Source: G958295645 sp965242735 (GTDB lineage Bacteria > Gemmatimonadota > Gemmatimonadetes > Longimicrobiales > Gaopeijiaceae). From it: a stretch of 64,000 nucleotides of DNA. Positions 1 through 8,038 of the stretch are shown one piece after another. The notes under the pieces were generated by a model. The model made no database searches. It was not told where the DNA came from and saw nothing but the letters and a program-made list of their open reading frames with translations. The stretch is taken from NCBI GenBank assembly GCA_965242735.1, contig OZ251497.1, positions 186,001 through 250,000 of the forward strand, written 5' to 3'. Made by a program: the position numbers and the translations under genes. The stretch's first letter is position 1. Every line of letters begins with the position of its first letter.

Positions 1-316
1 GTGCGGCCAGTCCGCGGACAAGCCCTTCTGCGACGGCTCGCACGCGGCCGCCGGCTTCGACGATCCGGGCTTGATCGAAGGCGGACGCTTGGTTGCGGGA
101 CCGGACGGCGCAGAGGCGGACGCCAGGGAGGCCGACGATCCCGTGACGATCGTCTGCGCGGCCGACGGCCCCCTTCTCGTGCGAGGCCCGCTGACCGTGA
201 TCGCCGCCGACGGCCGGACGTCCCAAGGCCGCAAGGGCGCCCTGTGCCGGTGCGGCGTGTCGTCGACCAAGCCCTTCTGCGACGGCTCGCACCGCCGAAT
301 CGAGTTCAAGACGTAG
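1..316 (+). CDS. Twin-CDGSH iron-sulfur domain protein (5' truncated by window edge)
   Basis: The frame is open from base 2 to the TAG at 314-316; the true start lies upstream of the window. Two CDGSH iron-sulfur motifs are visible: KPFCDGSH at bases 26-49, preceded by a Cys, and CRCGVSSTKPFCDGSH near the C-terminus. Each binds a 2Fe-2S cluster through three Cys and one His. Tandem CDGSH proteins of this type are small soluble redox or Fe-S carriers, often with an N-terminal Fer4_19-like mono-cluster domain, which would be off the window here. A TTG at base 71 could be mistaken for the start, but it would remove the first motif. The gene converges on the Nudix gene. Confidence 0.85.
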   Translation, partial: CGQSADKPFCDGSHAAAGFDDPGLIEGGRLVAGPDGAEADAREADDPVTIVCAADGPLLVRGPLTVIAADGRTSQGRKGALCRCGVSSTKPFCDGSHRRIEFKT

Positions 317-401
317 GGCGGCTCGCGCGGTTCCCGGCCTCCATCTGACCGTGGGCGGCCCCGAGCTCGCAACGATGTCGCCGACTGTCGTCCCCGGAGC
401 A

Positions 402-419
402 GTGATATCATGATATCAC
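402..419. promoter_or_regulatory. 18-bp perfect AT-rich palindrome
   Basis: The bases GTGATATCATGATATCAC form a perfect palindrome, built from two tandem copies of the 8-bp palindrome TGATATCA. It stands out in this GC-rich sequence. It lies between two convergent genes and overlaps the stop codon of the Nudix gene at 416-418. It has no GC stem or T-run, so it does not look like a terminator. Short TGATATCA-like palindromes are typical operators of small antitoxin or AbrB-type regulators, but no such gene is adjacent. Function is unknown. Confidence 0.5.
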
Positions 420-1297
420 ATTGCCTCCGAGTCCGGTGCCGAGCGCGAAGCCGGTCGAGGTTGGGCGCCGGGCGGACCCTCGAGAACGCCGCGTTCCTCG
501 GGCAGCGGCGACGCAGGCGCTTGCGCGACGGCGCGGCGCGAGCGCAGATGCGAGACCAGCTCGGCGGCGCTGGCGAACCCTAGGCAGTCCTGCAAGGTGC
601 TGACCGTGGGGAAGATCATCGAGATGCCGCCCTCGGCGCGAAGGGCCAAGGCGCGCGCGGGAGTCAGCCACGCCGCTTCGGTCGTCTCGCGTTCGTCGGC
701 CGCCGCTTGGCCGGCGCGGGGAGCGACCGCGGCGAAGAAGCGCGTGTCGTACCGCCGGGCGACGGACGGCGGCGTCGTCCAGCGCGCGACGTAGGCGAAG
801 GCTTGGCCGTCGATTCGCGCTCCCAGGTCTCGGAGGACCTGCGCGAAGGAACTGCGGCCTTCCAGCAACGCCGCGCGGCCCTGCCGGAGGGCGTCGTCTC
901 GAAGCGCGGCCCCGCCGGCCCCCGCCAGCAACCCCGTCTCCTCGAACGTCTCGCGCACGGCGGCCACGAAGTAGGCGAAGGCCGGCGGAGCGCTTCCGGC
1001 CTGCAGGCCCAGCCGGCGCCGGGCCTCCGCAGGCGCCAGTCCGTCCCAACGCTCGGCCGCGGCCTCGGAGGCGTCGCCGGGATCGACGACTCCTCCAGGA
1101 AACACATGGGTCCCGGGCACGAAGCCCGCCGAACGCGCCCGTCGCACCAAGAGCGCCTCGGGACCCGTTGGGCCGTCGCGCAGCAGCACGAGCGTCGCCG
1201 CGGGCCGGGGAACTGCAGGACGGACCTCCGGCCCGGTGCCTCCCGGCGCGTCGGACACGCCGTCGGAGGCCGGAGCATCGCCGTCAGCTCGGCTCAT
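416..1297 (-). CDS. Nudix hydrolase (NUDT19/CoA-pyrophosphatase-like)
   Basis: This protein of about 293 residues carries a Nudix signature split by an insertion: FPGGVVDPGD, then about 40 residues, then the core AAVRETFEETGLLAG, which supplies the REXXEE metal-binding part. An interrupted box of this kind is typical of NUDT7/NUDT19-type enzymes that hydrolyse CoA or nucleoside diphosphate derivatives. The N-terminal piece TLVLLRDGP...LLVRRARSAGFVPG also fits that family. The frame is open further upstream, but I chose the ATG at 1297 because it sits behind a GGGAAGGGCAAGGAG purine run and upstream residues are low-complexity. The substrate is not determinable from sequence. Confidence 0.8.
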   Translation of the reverse strand: MSRADGDAPASDGVSDAPGGTGPEVRPAVPRPAATLVLLRDGPTGPEALLVRRARSAGFVPGTHVFPGGVVDPGDASEAAAERWDGLAPAEARRRLGLQAGSAPPAFAYFVAAVRETFEETGLLAGAGGAALRDDALRQGRAALLEGRSSFAQVLRDLGARIDGQAFAYVARWTTPPSVARRYDTRFFAAVAPRAGQAAADERETTEAAWLTPARALALRAEGGISMIFPTVSTLQDCLGFASAAELVSHLRSRRAVAQAPASPLPEERGVLEGPPGAQPRPASRSAPDSEAM

Positions 1298-1718
1298 CTC
1301 CTTGCCCTTCCCGCGTTCGGGTCCGCCGCCGCCGGCGGTCGGCGTCCATCGGGCAGGCCACGCGCCTGGCGGCGAGTCTCGTTCTGGCGAATTGGGCGTT
1401 GGGGAGCGGAAGGAGAATCGGCGCCGGCCGCCTCGCGAACGATCCGCGCACCCAATGCCGCCCGGCGACGAGCGCACTGGAATTGATCGGCCGAGGCTGG
1501 CCGCTGGTCAAGAGCGCCGGGATCGAGGCCGCCCGCCGTCCAAGCCTTCTTCGCCCATGGCGCCGCCCGCGCGCTTGGCCTAGACTGAGGGACTTGGACG
1601 GGTCGGGACGGTCGTCCGAACAACGGGCGTCCGGCCGTGGACCGGCGCCGCGCAGACAGCAGGCTGCGGCGAAGTTGGGCGCCGCGAGCCGCCAAACCGA
1701 CGAGGCCGTGAGCTAGAG
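1298..1718. other. 421-bp intergenic region between divergent Nudix and lon genes
   Basis: The region separates two divergently transcribed genes and must hold both promoters. I see no confident -35/-10 pair; TAGACT near 1580 is a possible -10 on the plus strand. The open frames that cross it are GC-driven shadows without recognisable protein features. No CIRCE-type heat-shock operator was seen ahead of lon. Confidence 0.4.
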
Positions 1719-4289
1719 ATGAAGACCGAGAAGCCGTCGTTGCCGGTGCTGCCGCTTCGGGGCACGGTCGTGTATCCCGGCGTGGCCGTGCCCATCTCGG
1801 CGGGCCGTCCGGGGACGGTCGAAGCCGTGCAGGAATCGCTCGAGGGAGACCGCCGCCTCTTTGCCGTCGCGCAGCGCAAGGATGTCGACCAGCCGCGCGG
1901 CGCCCTGCTCTACAAGACGGGCACGATCGTGCGGGTCATTCAGACGCACCGGGCGCGCCGCGGCATCCAGCTGCTGGTGCAGGGCGAGTCGCGCGCGCGG
2001 GCCGAACTCTACGAGGAAGACGGCGAGGCGATGCTGCGAGCCACGCTGTCGCCCGTGGAACGGATCGCCCCGCCCGACGTGCAGGACCCCGCCTTCGCGG
2101 CGCTGGACGCCGAGCTGCGCCAGCGGGCCGCCGAGCTCGGGACGCGCCGGGGCGTGCCTTCCGAAGCGCTGAGCCAGCTGATTCAGGGGATGGAGGACCC
2201 GGGCGCGTTCGCGGACTTGGTGGCGTTCTACCTGGAGCAGCCGGCGCCCGAGAAGCAGGCGCTGCTCGAGATGCTGGACGACGAGGAACGGATGCGGGCC
2301 TGCTTGGTGGCGGTCGAGAAGGAGCTGGTCCGCATCGACGCGCAGGAGGACATCCAGGCGAAGGTCCAGGAACACCTGGGCGAACGGCAGCGGGAGATGC
2401 TCCTGCGCGAGCAGATGAAGCAGATCCGCAAGGAACTCGGCGAAGAGGGGGAGCGCAGCGAGGTCGAGGAGCTGCGCGAGCGGCTGGCGGCCTTGGAGCT
2501 GGGCGACACCGCCAGCAAGGAAGTGGAGCGCGAGTTGCGGCGCCTGGGCCGGACCCAGTCGCAGTCGGCGGAGTACCAAGTCATCCGCACGTACTTGGAG
2601 TGGGTCTCCGAGCTGCCCTGGAACGTGCGCACGGACGACAAGATCGATCTCAAGGTCGCAGAGGACATCTTGGCCGAGGACCACTACGGTCTCGCGGACG
2701 TCAAGGATCGCGTTCTGGAGTTTCTGGCCGTGCGCAAGTTGCAGCAGGAACGGGCGGCCGAAGAGGCCGCGGCCGAGCACGGCCTTGCGGAAGCGAACGG
2801 AGCGGGCGACGCGAGCGCCGCGCCCGAGCCCGCCGGCGATTCCGACGATCCGCCGCCGGACGAGCCCGCCGGCGACCCGCCTTCCGACGGGTCCGGCCGC
2901 CCGGAGCAGGACCTCTCCAACGGGGCGTCCGGCAGCAAGGGGCCCATCCTGCTGTTCGCGGGTCCGCCCGGCGTCGGCAAGACCAGCATCGCGCGCTCCA
3001 TCGCGCGCTCCGTCGGTCGCAAGTACGTGCGCATTTCCTTGGGCGGCGCGCGCGACGAGGCCGACATCCGCGGGCACCGGCGCACCTACGTCGGCTCCAT
3101 GCCCGGACGCATCATCCAAGGAATCAAGGAAGCCGGCGCCAAGAATCCGGTGTTCCTGCTCGACGAAGTGGACAAGCTGGGCGTCTCGTTTCAGGGCGAT
3201 CCCAGTTCGGCCCTGCTGGAAGTCCTGGATCCCGCGCAGAACCGCACCTTCATCGACCACTACCTGGGGGTCCCGTTCGACCTCTCCGAAGTGCTGTTCA
3301 TCGCGACGGCCAATTCGGCGGACCGGATTCCGGCGCCCATGCTGGACCGCATGGAGCTCGTGGAATTCCGAGGCTACACCGAGAAGGAGAAGCTGGAGAT
3401 CGCCCAGCGGTACTTGGTGCCGCGGCAAGTGCGCGAGTCCGGTCTCCGCGAGGAAGAGATCGACATCGACGAGGAAGCCATCCTGGCCGTCGTGCGCAAG
3501 TACACGCGCGAAGCGGGAGTTCGCCAGCTGGAGCGCGAGACCGGCAAGCTCGCCCGGAAGGTTGCGCGGCAAATCGCGTCGGGCGCCTCGCCCGAGGTGA
3601 AGATCACGCCGAAGACGGCGGGCGAGATGCTCGGCCAGCCGCGGGTGCATCCGGAGCGCCGGGCCTCCGAGGACTCCGTCGGCGTGGCGACGGGGATGTT
3701 CTACACGCCCATGGGGGGCGACATCATGTTCGTGGAGGCCAGCGTGATGCCGGGCGAGGGCGAACTGGTGCTGACCGGGCAGCTGGGCGACGTGATGAAG
3801 GAGTCGGCCCGGGCCGCTCTGTCCTACGCCAAGAGCCACATGGACGCCTTGGACATCGCGGCCGGCGCGCTGGACAAGCGCGAGATCCACATCCACGTGC
3901 CGGCCGGCGCGGTGCCCAAGGACGGACCTTCGGCGGGCGTCACCATGGCCACGGCGCTCGTCTCGGCGGTCTCGGGCCGGAAGGTCCGCAGCGACCTGGC
4001 CATGACGGGCGAGCTCACGCTCACCGGCCGGGTGCTGCCCGTCGGAGGCGTGAGGGAGAAGGTTCTCGGCGCGGTGCGGGCCGGCATCGACGAGATCATC
4101 CTGCCGAACGAGAACAGGACCCACCTGGAGGACCTGCCGCGCCCCGTGCTCGAGGAACTGACGGTGCACCTGGTGGACGACCTGCACCGGGTGGTGGAGC
4201 TGGCGCTTCGCAGGCCCGAGAAGAAGACCCGGCCCTGGGCAGGCACGACGGCGGAAGGCGACGCGACGGAGCCGCACGCGCCGCTCTGA
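1719..4289 (+). CDS. lon: ATP-dependent Lon protease with acidic linker insertion
   Basis: This 856-residue LonA-type protease degrades damaged and regulatory proteins in the cytoplasm. The N-terminal substrate-binding domain begins LPVLPLRGTVVYPG. The AAA+ module has Walker A GPPGVGKTS (residues 415-423) and Walker B FLLDEVDKL. The protease domain has catalytic Ser738 in KDGPSAGVT and Lys781 in VGGVREKVLGA, 43 residues apart as in E. coli. Between the N-domain and the ATPase, about residues 346-406 form a low-complexity acidic, Pro/Gly/Asp-rich stretch that normal Lon lacks. This shifts all downstream motifs by about 59 positions. The ATG start matches the conserved N-terminus, but the ribosome site is weak. 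Confidence 0.97.
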   Translation: MKTEKPSLPVLPLRGTVVYPGVAVPISAGRPGTVEAVQESLEGDRRLFAVAQRKDVDQPRGALLYKTGTIVRVIQTHRARRGIQLLVQGESRARAELYEEDGEAMLRATLSPVERIAPPDVQDPAFAALDAELRQRAAELGTRRGVPSEALSQLIQGMEDPGAFADLVAFYLEQPAPEKQALLEMLDDEERMRACLVAVEKELVRIDAQEDIQAKVQEHLGERQREMLLREQMKQIRKELGEEGERSEVEELRERLAALELGDTASKEVERELRRLGRTQSQSAEYQVIRTYLEWVSELPWNVRTDDKIDLKVAEDILAEDHYGLADVKDRVLEFLAVRKLQQERAAEEAAAEHGLAEANGAGDASAAPEPAGDSDDPPPDEPAGDPPSDGSGRPEQDLSNGASGSKGPILLFAGPPGVGKTSIARSIARSVGRKYVRISLGGARDEADIRGHRRTYVGSMPGRIIQGIKEAGAKNPVFLLDEVDKLGVSFQGDPSSALLEVLDPAQNRTFIDHYLGVPFDLSEVLFIATANSADRIPAPMLDRMELVEFRGYTEKEKLEIAQRYLVPRQVRESGLREEEIDIDEEAILAVVRKYTREAGVRQLERETGKLARKVARQIASGASPEVKITPKTAGEMLGQPRVHPERRASEDSVGVATGMFYTPMGGDIMFVEASVMPGEGELVLTGQLGDVMKESARAALSYAKSHMDALDIAAGALDKREIHIHVPAGAVPKDGPSAGVTMATALVSAVSGRKVRSDLAMTGELTLTGRVLPVGGVREKVLGAVRAGIDEIILPNENRTHLEDLPRPVLEELTVHLVDDLHRVVELALRRPEKKTRPWAGTTAEGDATEPHAPL

Positions 4290-4343
4290 CGGGTGGCCTT
4301 CCATGGGGCGGCCCCCCGGGTGCGGATCCGCCGCCGTCGTTCG

Positions 4344-5495
4344 TCAGACGAAGGCGATGGTTCCGGCGGGCCCTTCCGTGAATTCCCCGATCGCCGTTGC
4401 CGGCTCGCCCTTGGCCTCCAAGGCCGTCAGCATCTCGCGCGCGTGGCCCGGCGGACACGCAACGAGCAGGCCGCCCGACGTCTGCGCGTCCGACAGCAGG
4501 ATCTTGGTCGTCTCGGAGACGCCGGGTCCGTAGGAGACCCAGTCCGCGGCCTCGGCCATATTGCGCCGCGTGCCGCCTGGGACGTGGCCGGCAGCGACGA
4601 GTTCGGCGATCCCGTCGAAGGCGGGCGCTCGGGCCGCTTCGACCCGGGCCGCCGCGCCCGAGGCTCGCGCCATGTTGCGCAAGTGACCGGCGAGTCCGTA
4701 CCCGGTGACGTCGGTCGCGGCGCGCGCCCCGGCGGCCAAGGCGGCCTCGGAGGCGTTGCGGTTCAGGCGCGACATGACGTCCACGGCCTCGGCCTCCGTC
4801 CGGGCCGGGCAGGCGCCCTTCTTGATCGCCGTGGCCGCGATGCCGCTGCCCAGCGGCTTGGTGAGCACGATCCGGTCGCCCGGGCGCGCCCCGGCGTTGG
4901 TCAGCATGGCGTCGGGCGCGACTTCGCCGACGGCGACCATCCCGTACTTGGGCTCCGGGTCGTCTATGGAGTGTCCGCCCAAGACCGGCACGCCGGCTTC
5001 AGCGGCCTTCTGCGCGCCTCCACGGACGACCTCTTCCGCCATTCCCTCGCCCAGCAGGTCGCGAGGAAACGCCAGCAGGTTGAGCACGAACAGCGGCCGG
5101 GCGCCCATGGCGTACACGTCCGACAGGGCGTTGGCCGCGGCGATGCGGCCAAAGTCCCCGGGATCGTCGACGATGGGAGTGAAGAAGTCCGCCGTGGCGA
5201 CGAGGGCCCGGTCCGGGACGATGCGGTAGACCGCGGCGTCGTCGAACGACGAGGCGTCCACCAGCACGCGCGGATCGTCCACCGCAAGAAGAGGACGCAG
5301 CACCTGCGCCAGCTCGGATTGCCCGAGCTTGCAAGCTCACCCGGCGCCGTGAGACAGCGTGCTCAGGCGAATGCGAGGCCGCTGGTCGCGCGGATTCGCG
5401 TCCGGTCCGGCCGCGCCGCGGGTCGCTTCCGCGCCCGGGGTTGCGGCGGCTTGGCGTCCTGGACCGCCGCCGTCCAGCGAGCCGAGACCGCTCAT
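4344..5495 (-). CDS. selD: Selenide, water dikinase (selenophosphate synthetase) containing selenocysteine
   Basis: SelD makes selenophosphate from selenide and ATP, the selenium donor for Sec-tRNA and selenouridine. The long open frame from the GTG at 5303 lacks the catalytic N-terminus. Reading upstream in the same frame gives SHGAG, a TGA codon at 5337-5339, then ACKLGQSELAQV. This is the family catalytic motif GAG(C/U)xCK with TGA exactly at the Cys/Sec position, so TGA is best read as selenocysteine. The frame stays open to an ATG at 5495, giving 383 residues with Sec53 and Lys56. No other ATG, GTG or TTG lies between that ATG and the motif, and the first 40 residues are low-complexity. 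A hairpin lies 7 nt after the TGA. Downstream DFFTPIVDD, NALSDVYAMG and GGHSIDD motifs are intact. The alternative, a pseudogene with a nonsense mutation, is less likely. Confidence 0.88.
5311..5329 (-). promoter_or_regulatory. Candidate bacterial SECIS hairpin in selD
   Basis: On the coding (minus) strand, AGCTCGG and CCGAGCT form a perfect 7-bp stem around the loop GCAAT, starting 7 nt after the Sec TGA. The loop begins with G, as bacterial SECIS loops usually do. The distance from TGA to loop is about 14 nt, slightly shorter than the range I recall as typical (about 16-37 nt). It would recruit SelB with Sec-tRNA. The role is inferred from position and shape only. Confidence 0.55.
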
Positions 5496-5612
5496 GGGAC
5501 GTGCCGCAATTTGGCTTCGCTTTCGTTTCTTGGCGAAACTTGCCGCCGGGGGGACGCGCCGCCGTCGCCCCGGCCCTCGACCGACGCCCGCAAGAATCTA
5601 CCGGATGCCGCC

Positions 5613-6785
5613 GTGAACCGCTTCGCCGCGTTGAGCACCTCCAGCACGCCTGGCACGCCCAACACGTCCGGCACGCCCAGCACGCCCAACGCGCCCAGCA
5701 CGCGCCGCCGCCCGGAAACCGGCGTCCGCTCCGGCAAGCCCGAGCGCCACGAGTGTCCCCCGGCCGAGCACGAGAACGCGACGTCGGGTTGCGCCGTCTT
5801 CCGCCGAGACGACCGGAGCTTGCTGCGCATATGGGGACGCGCGCCCCGCCGAATGCTGCACGGCATGATCACCAACAGCGTCCCGGAACCTCCCCGGCCG
5901 CTCGAAGACGCTGCCGCCCATGCCCCGCGGAGGCCGGACTGGGAAGGGAGGCGGACCTACGGCGCCGTCCTCACGCGCAAGGGACGGATGGTCTCGGATC
6001 TGCGCACGTTCTGGCTGGGCGAGACCGAAGAGGCCGGCATCGCGCTGGACGCCGCGACGGCGGGCCGGGCCGGCCTTCTGGCCCACTTCGCCAAGTACTT
6101 GCCGCCGAGGCTGGCCAAGGTCGAAGACTTGGCGGAAGAGGCCGGCCTGCTCACGATCGCCGGAGACCAGTCCGGCCCCGTCATGACGAAGGTGTTCGGC
6201 GTCGCGCCGCAAGACGGATGCCTGGGATTGGACGGCGGGCTCGCCGAGGGGGGCGCCGTGGTCGCTCGCGGATTGGAGCAGCCGACTTCGTGGGACGTCT
6301 GGGCGCCGAAGTGGCGGCTGGAGGATCTCGCCGCCGAGCTCTGCACGGCGGGAGCCGTCCCGGCCGGCCGGGCGACTTGGGAGACGTTGCGCTTGGAGGC
6401 CGGCTATCCGGCGTACGGCGCCGAGCTGGACGAGTCCGTCATCCCGATCGAGGCCGGGCTGGAGCGCCGCGCGTTCGATCACGACAAGGGATGCTACACG
6501 GGCCAAGAGGTCGTCGTGCGCCTGCTCCACCGCGGGCGGGTGAACTGGCGACTGCGGGGCCTCCGCCTGGGAGAGGCCGAGGCGTGGCCGGGCGACTCGC
6601 TGTATCGGGCGCCGAGCGAGAAGGCCTGCGGCCGGATCACTTCCTGCGCGCGTTCGCCTAAGTTCGGCGAGTGGATCGCCATGGGCTACGTGCGGCGCGA
6701 AGTGGAACCGCCCGGCGTCGTCGCGCTCGGCAGTCCGGCCGGTCCGCCTGTGTCCGTGGTCGAGCTGCCGCCCGAGACGCGGTAG
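5613..6785 (+). CDS. ygfZ: YgfZ/GcvT-like folate-binding protein
   Basis: The protein has the YgfZ signature KGCYTGQE about two-thirds of the way along and the usual N-terminal pattern DRSLLRIWGRAPRRMLHGMI followed by TNSV. YgfZ/IBA57-family proteins bind tetrahydrofolate and help assemble or repair Fe-S clusters in enzymes such as MiaB and radical-SAM proteins. The start is uncertain: the frame is open far upstream, and GTG 5613 is the nearest plausible start, without a clear ribosome site. The first 60 residues would include a Thr/Pro-rich repeat (TPGTPNTSGTPSTPN) encoded by imperfect 9-bp repeats and may not be translated. It is divergent from selD. Confidence 0.85.
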   Translation: MNRFAALSTSSTPGTPNTSGTPSTPNAPSTRRRPETGVRSGKPERHECPPAEHENATSGCAVFRRDDRSLLRIWGRAPRRMLHGMITNSVPEPPRPLEDAAAHAPRRPDWEGRRTYGAVLTRKGRMVSDLRTFWLGETEEAGIALDAATAGRAGLLAHFAKYLPPRLAKVEDLAEEAGLLTIAGDQSGPVMTKVFGVAPQDGCLGLDGGLAEGGAVVARGLEQPTSWDVWAPKWRLEDLAAELCTAGAVPAGRATWETLRLEAGYPAYGAELDESVIPIEAGLERRAFDHDKGCYTGQEVVVRLLHRGRVNWRLRGLRLGEAEAWPGDSLYRAPSEKACGRITSCARSPKFGEWIAMGYVRREVEPPGVVALGSPAGPPVSVVELPPETR

Positions 6786-6905
6786 GGGTGCCGGTCCTCG
6801 GGGCGCGCTCGCCGGGCCCGGGTCCTTGCCGTAGCCCGTCCGGCGGCCGAGAGGCGGCCAAGGGGCTGGTGCGGCGCGCCGCCGGGTCCGCCCTTCTGCT
6901 TCTTG

Positions 6906-8006
6906 TCACGCCCGGCAGTCCTTGCGCTGGGCGACGTGGGCGGCGATGCGCGCGCCGTGCTCCCTGCCGTTCTCGATGAAGATCTTGTTGGCGTCGCGGC
7001 CCGCGGCGATCACGCCCGCGACGTAGAGGCCCGGGGCCGACGTCTCCATGGTTGACGGGTCGTGCAGGGGAATCCCCGTGTCCGGGTCGACGCGGGCGTC
7101 GAGCGCGGCCAGCAGCGTCTGATCGGGCCGCCATCCCGTCATGGCCAACACCCAGTCGGCCGGGATCTCGGAGCGCGCGCCGGGCGGCTCGGACGCGATC
7201 AAGGCCGTGCCGTCTCCCAGCCCCGCCACGCGGGAACGCCAGTGCATCGGGATCTCGTCCGAAGCGATGCGGTTGTCGATGTCGGGACGCACCCAAGGCT
7301 TGACCCCTCGGTCCAACTTGTCGGCGAAGTGCACCATCTGCACGCGCGCGCCGTTGCGGTGGAGGTCCAGCGCCGCTTCCGCCGCCGAATTCCCGCCGCC
7401 CACCACGACCACGTCCTGATCGAAGTATGGATACGGTTCGGCGTAGTAGTGGACGATCCGCCGCTCGTACTCCTCGGGCGAAACGGGCAGGTCCAGCCAG
7501 TTCGGCTCCCCCAGTCCGCCGGTGGCGATCGCCACGGCCCGCGTCCGGATCCACTCGGCTCCGTCTTCCGAAGCCGTCGGCGCGCCGATGCCCTCCCGGG
7601 GTCGCGACGGCAGGGAGCCCGGTCCCGGCACGCTGCGCCTCGCGACGACGCGCAACCGAAATCCTCCGGGCTCGCCCGACCTGCCCCCCGGCTCCCGCCG
7701 AGCGTCCACCACTTCCTGGTACTGCCGCACCGACAGGCCGTGACGCCGGACGACGTGCCGGTAGTACGCCAGGGCTTCGCGCCGGGTGGGCTTGGGCTCG
7801 GGAATCGTGAACGGAACGCCGCCGATCTCCAAGCGCTCCGCCGTCGAGAAGAACGTCATGTAGTACGGGTACAGCGTCAGCGAGCGGGCGACGCAGCCCT
7901 TGTCGAGGACGACGTAGGAAAAGCCCTGCTCCTTGGCGGCGACGGCCGTGGCCAGCCCGCACGGACCGGCGCCGACGATGACCAAGTCCAGCGGCGCTTC
8001 TCTCAT
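6906..8006 (-). CDS. ypdA: YpdA-family FAD/NAD(P)-dependent disulfide reductase
   Basis: This 366-residue flavoprotein has an N-terminal FAD site, VIVGAGPCGLA, in which Cys16 matches the conserved active-site Cys of YpdA. The family signature TFFSTAERLEIGGVPFTIPE and KPTRREALAYYR follows, then a second nucleotide site, VVVVGGGNSAAEAALDL. In Firmicutes, YpdA reduces bacillithiol disulfide with NADPH. Homologues occur in other phyla that make bacillithiol or use another thiol, so the exact substrate here is inferred. It lies 32 bp behind the secreted amidohydrolase, likely in the same transcript. The ATG at 8006 directly precedes the FAD-binding strand. Confidence 0.88.
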   Translation of the reverse strand: MREAPLDLVIVGAGPCGLATAVAAKEQGFSYVVLDKGCVARSLTLYPYYMTFFSTAERLEIGGVPFTIPEPKPTRREALAYYRHVVRRHGLSVRQYQEVVDARREPGGRSGEPGGFRLRVVARRSVPGPGSLPSRPREGIGAPTASEDGAEWIRTRAVAIATGGLGEPNWLDLPVSPEEYERRIVHYYAEPYPYFDQDVVVVGGGNSAAEAALDLHRNGARVQMVHFADKLDRGVKPWVRPDIDNRIASDEIPMHWRSRVAGLGDGTALIASEPPGARSEIPADWVLAMTGWRPDQTLLAALDARVDPDTGIPLHDPSTMETSAPGLYVAGVIAAGRDANKIFIENGREHGARIAAHVAQRKDCRA

Positions 8007-8038
8007 CTTTGTCGGCGTCGGAACGATGTCGGCGGCCG

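Noticed and set aside
5337..5339. selD as a pseudogene with a nonsense mutation
   Set aside because: The TGA falls exactly on the known Sec/Cys position, flanking sequence is perfectly conserved on both sides, and a stem-loop follows. Chance mutation to TGA at that one codon is much less likely.
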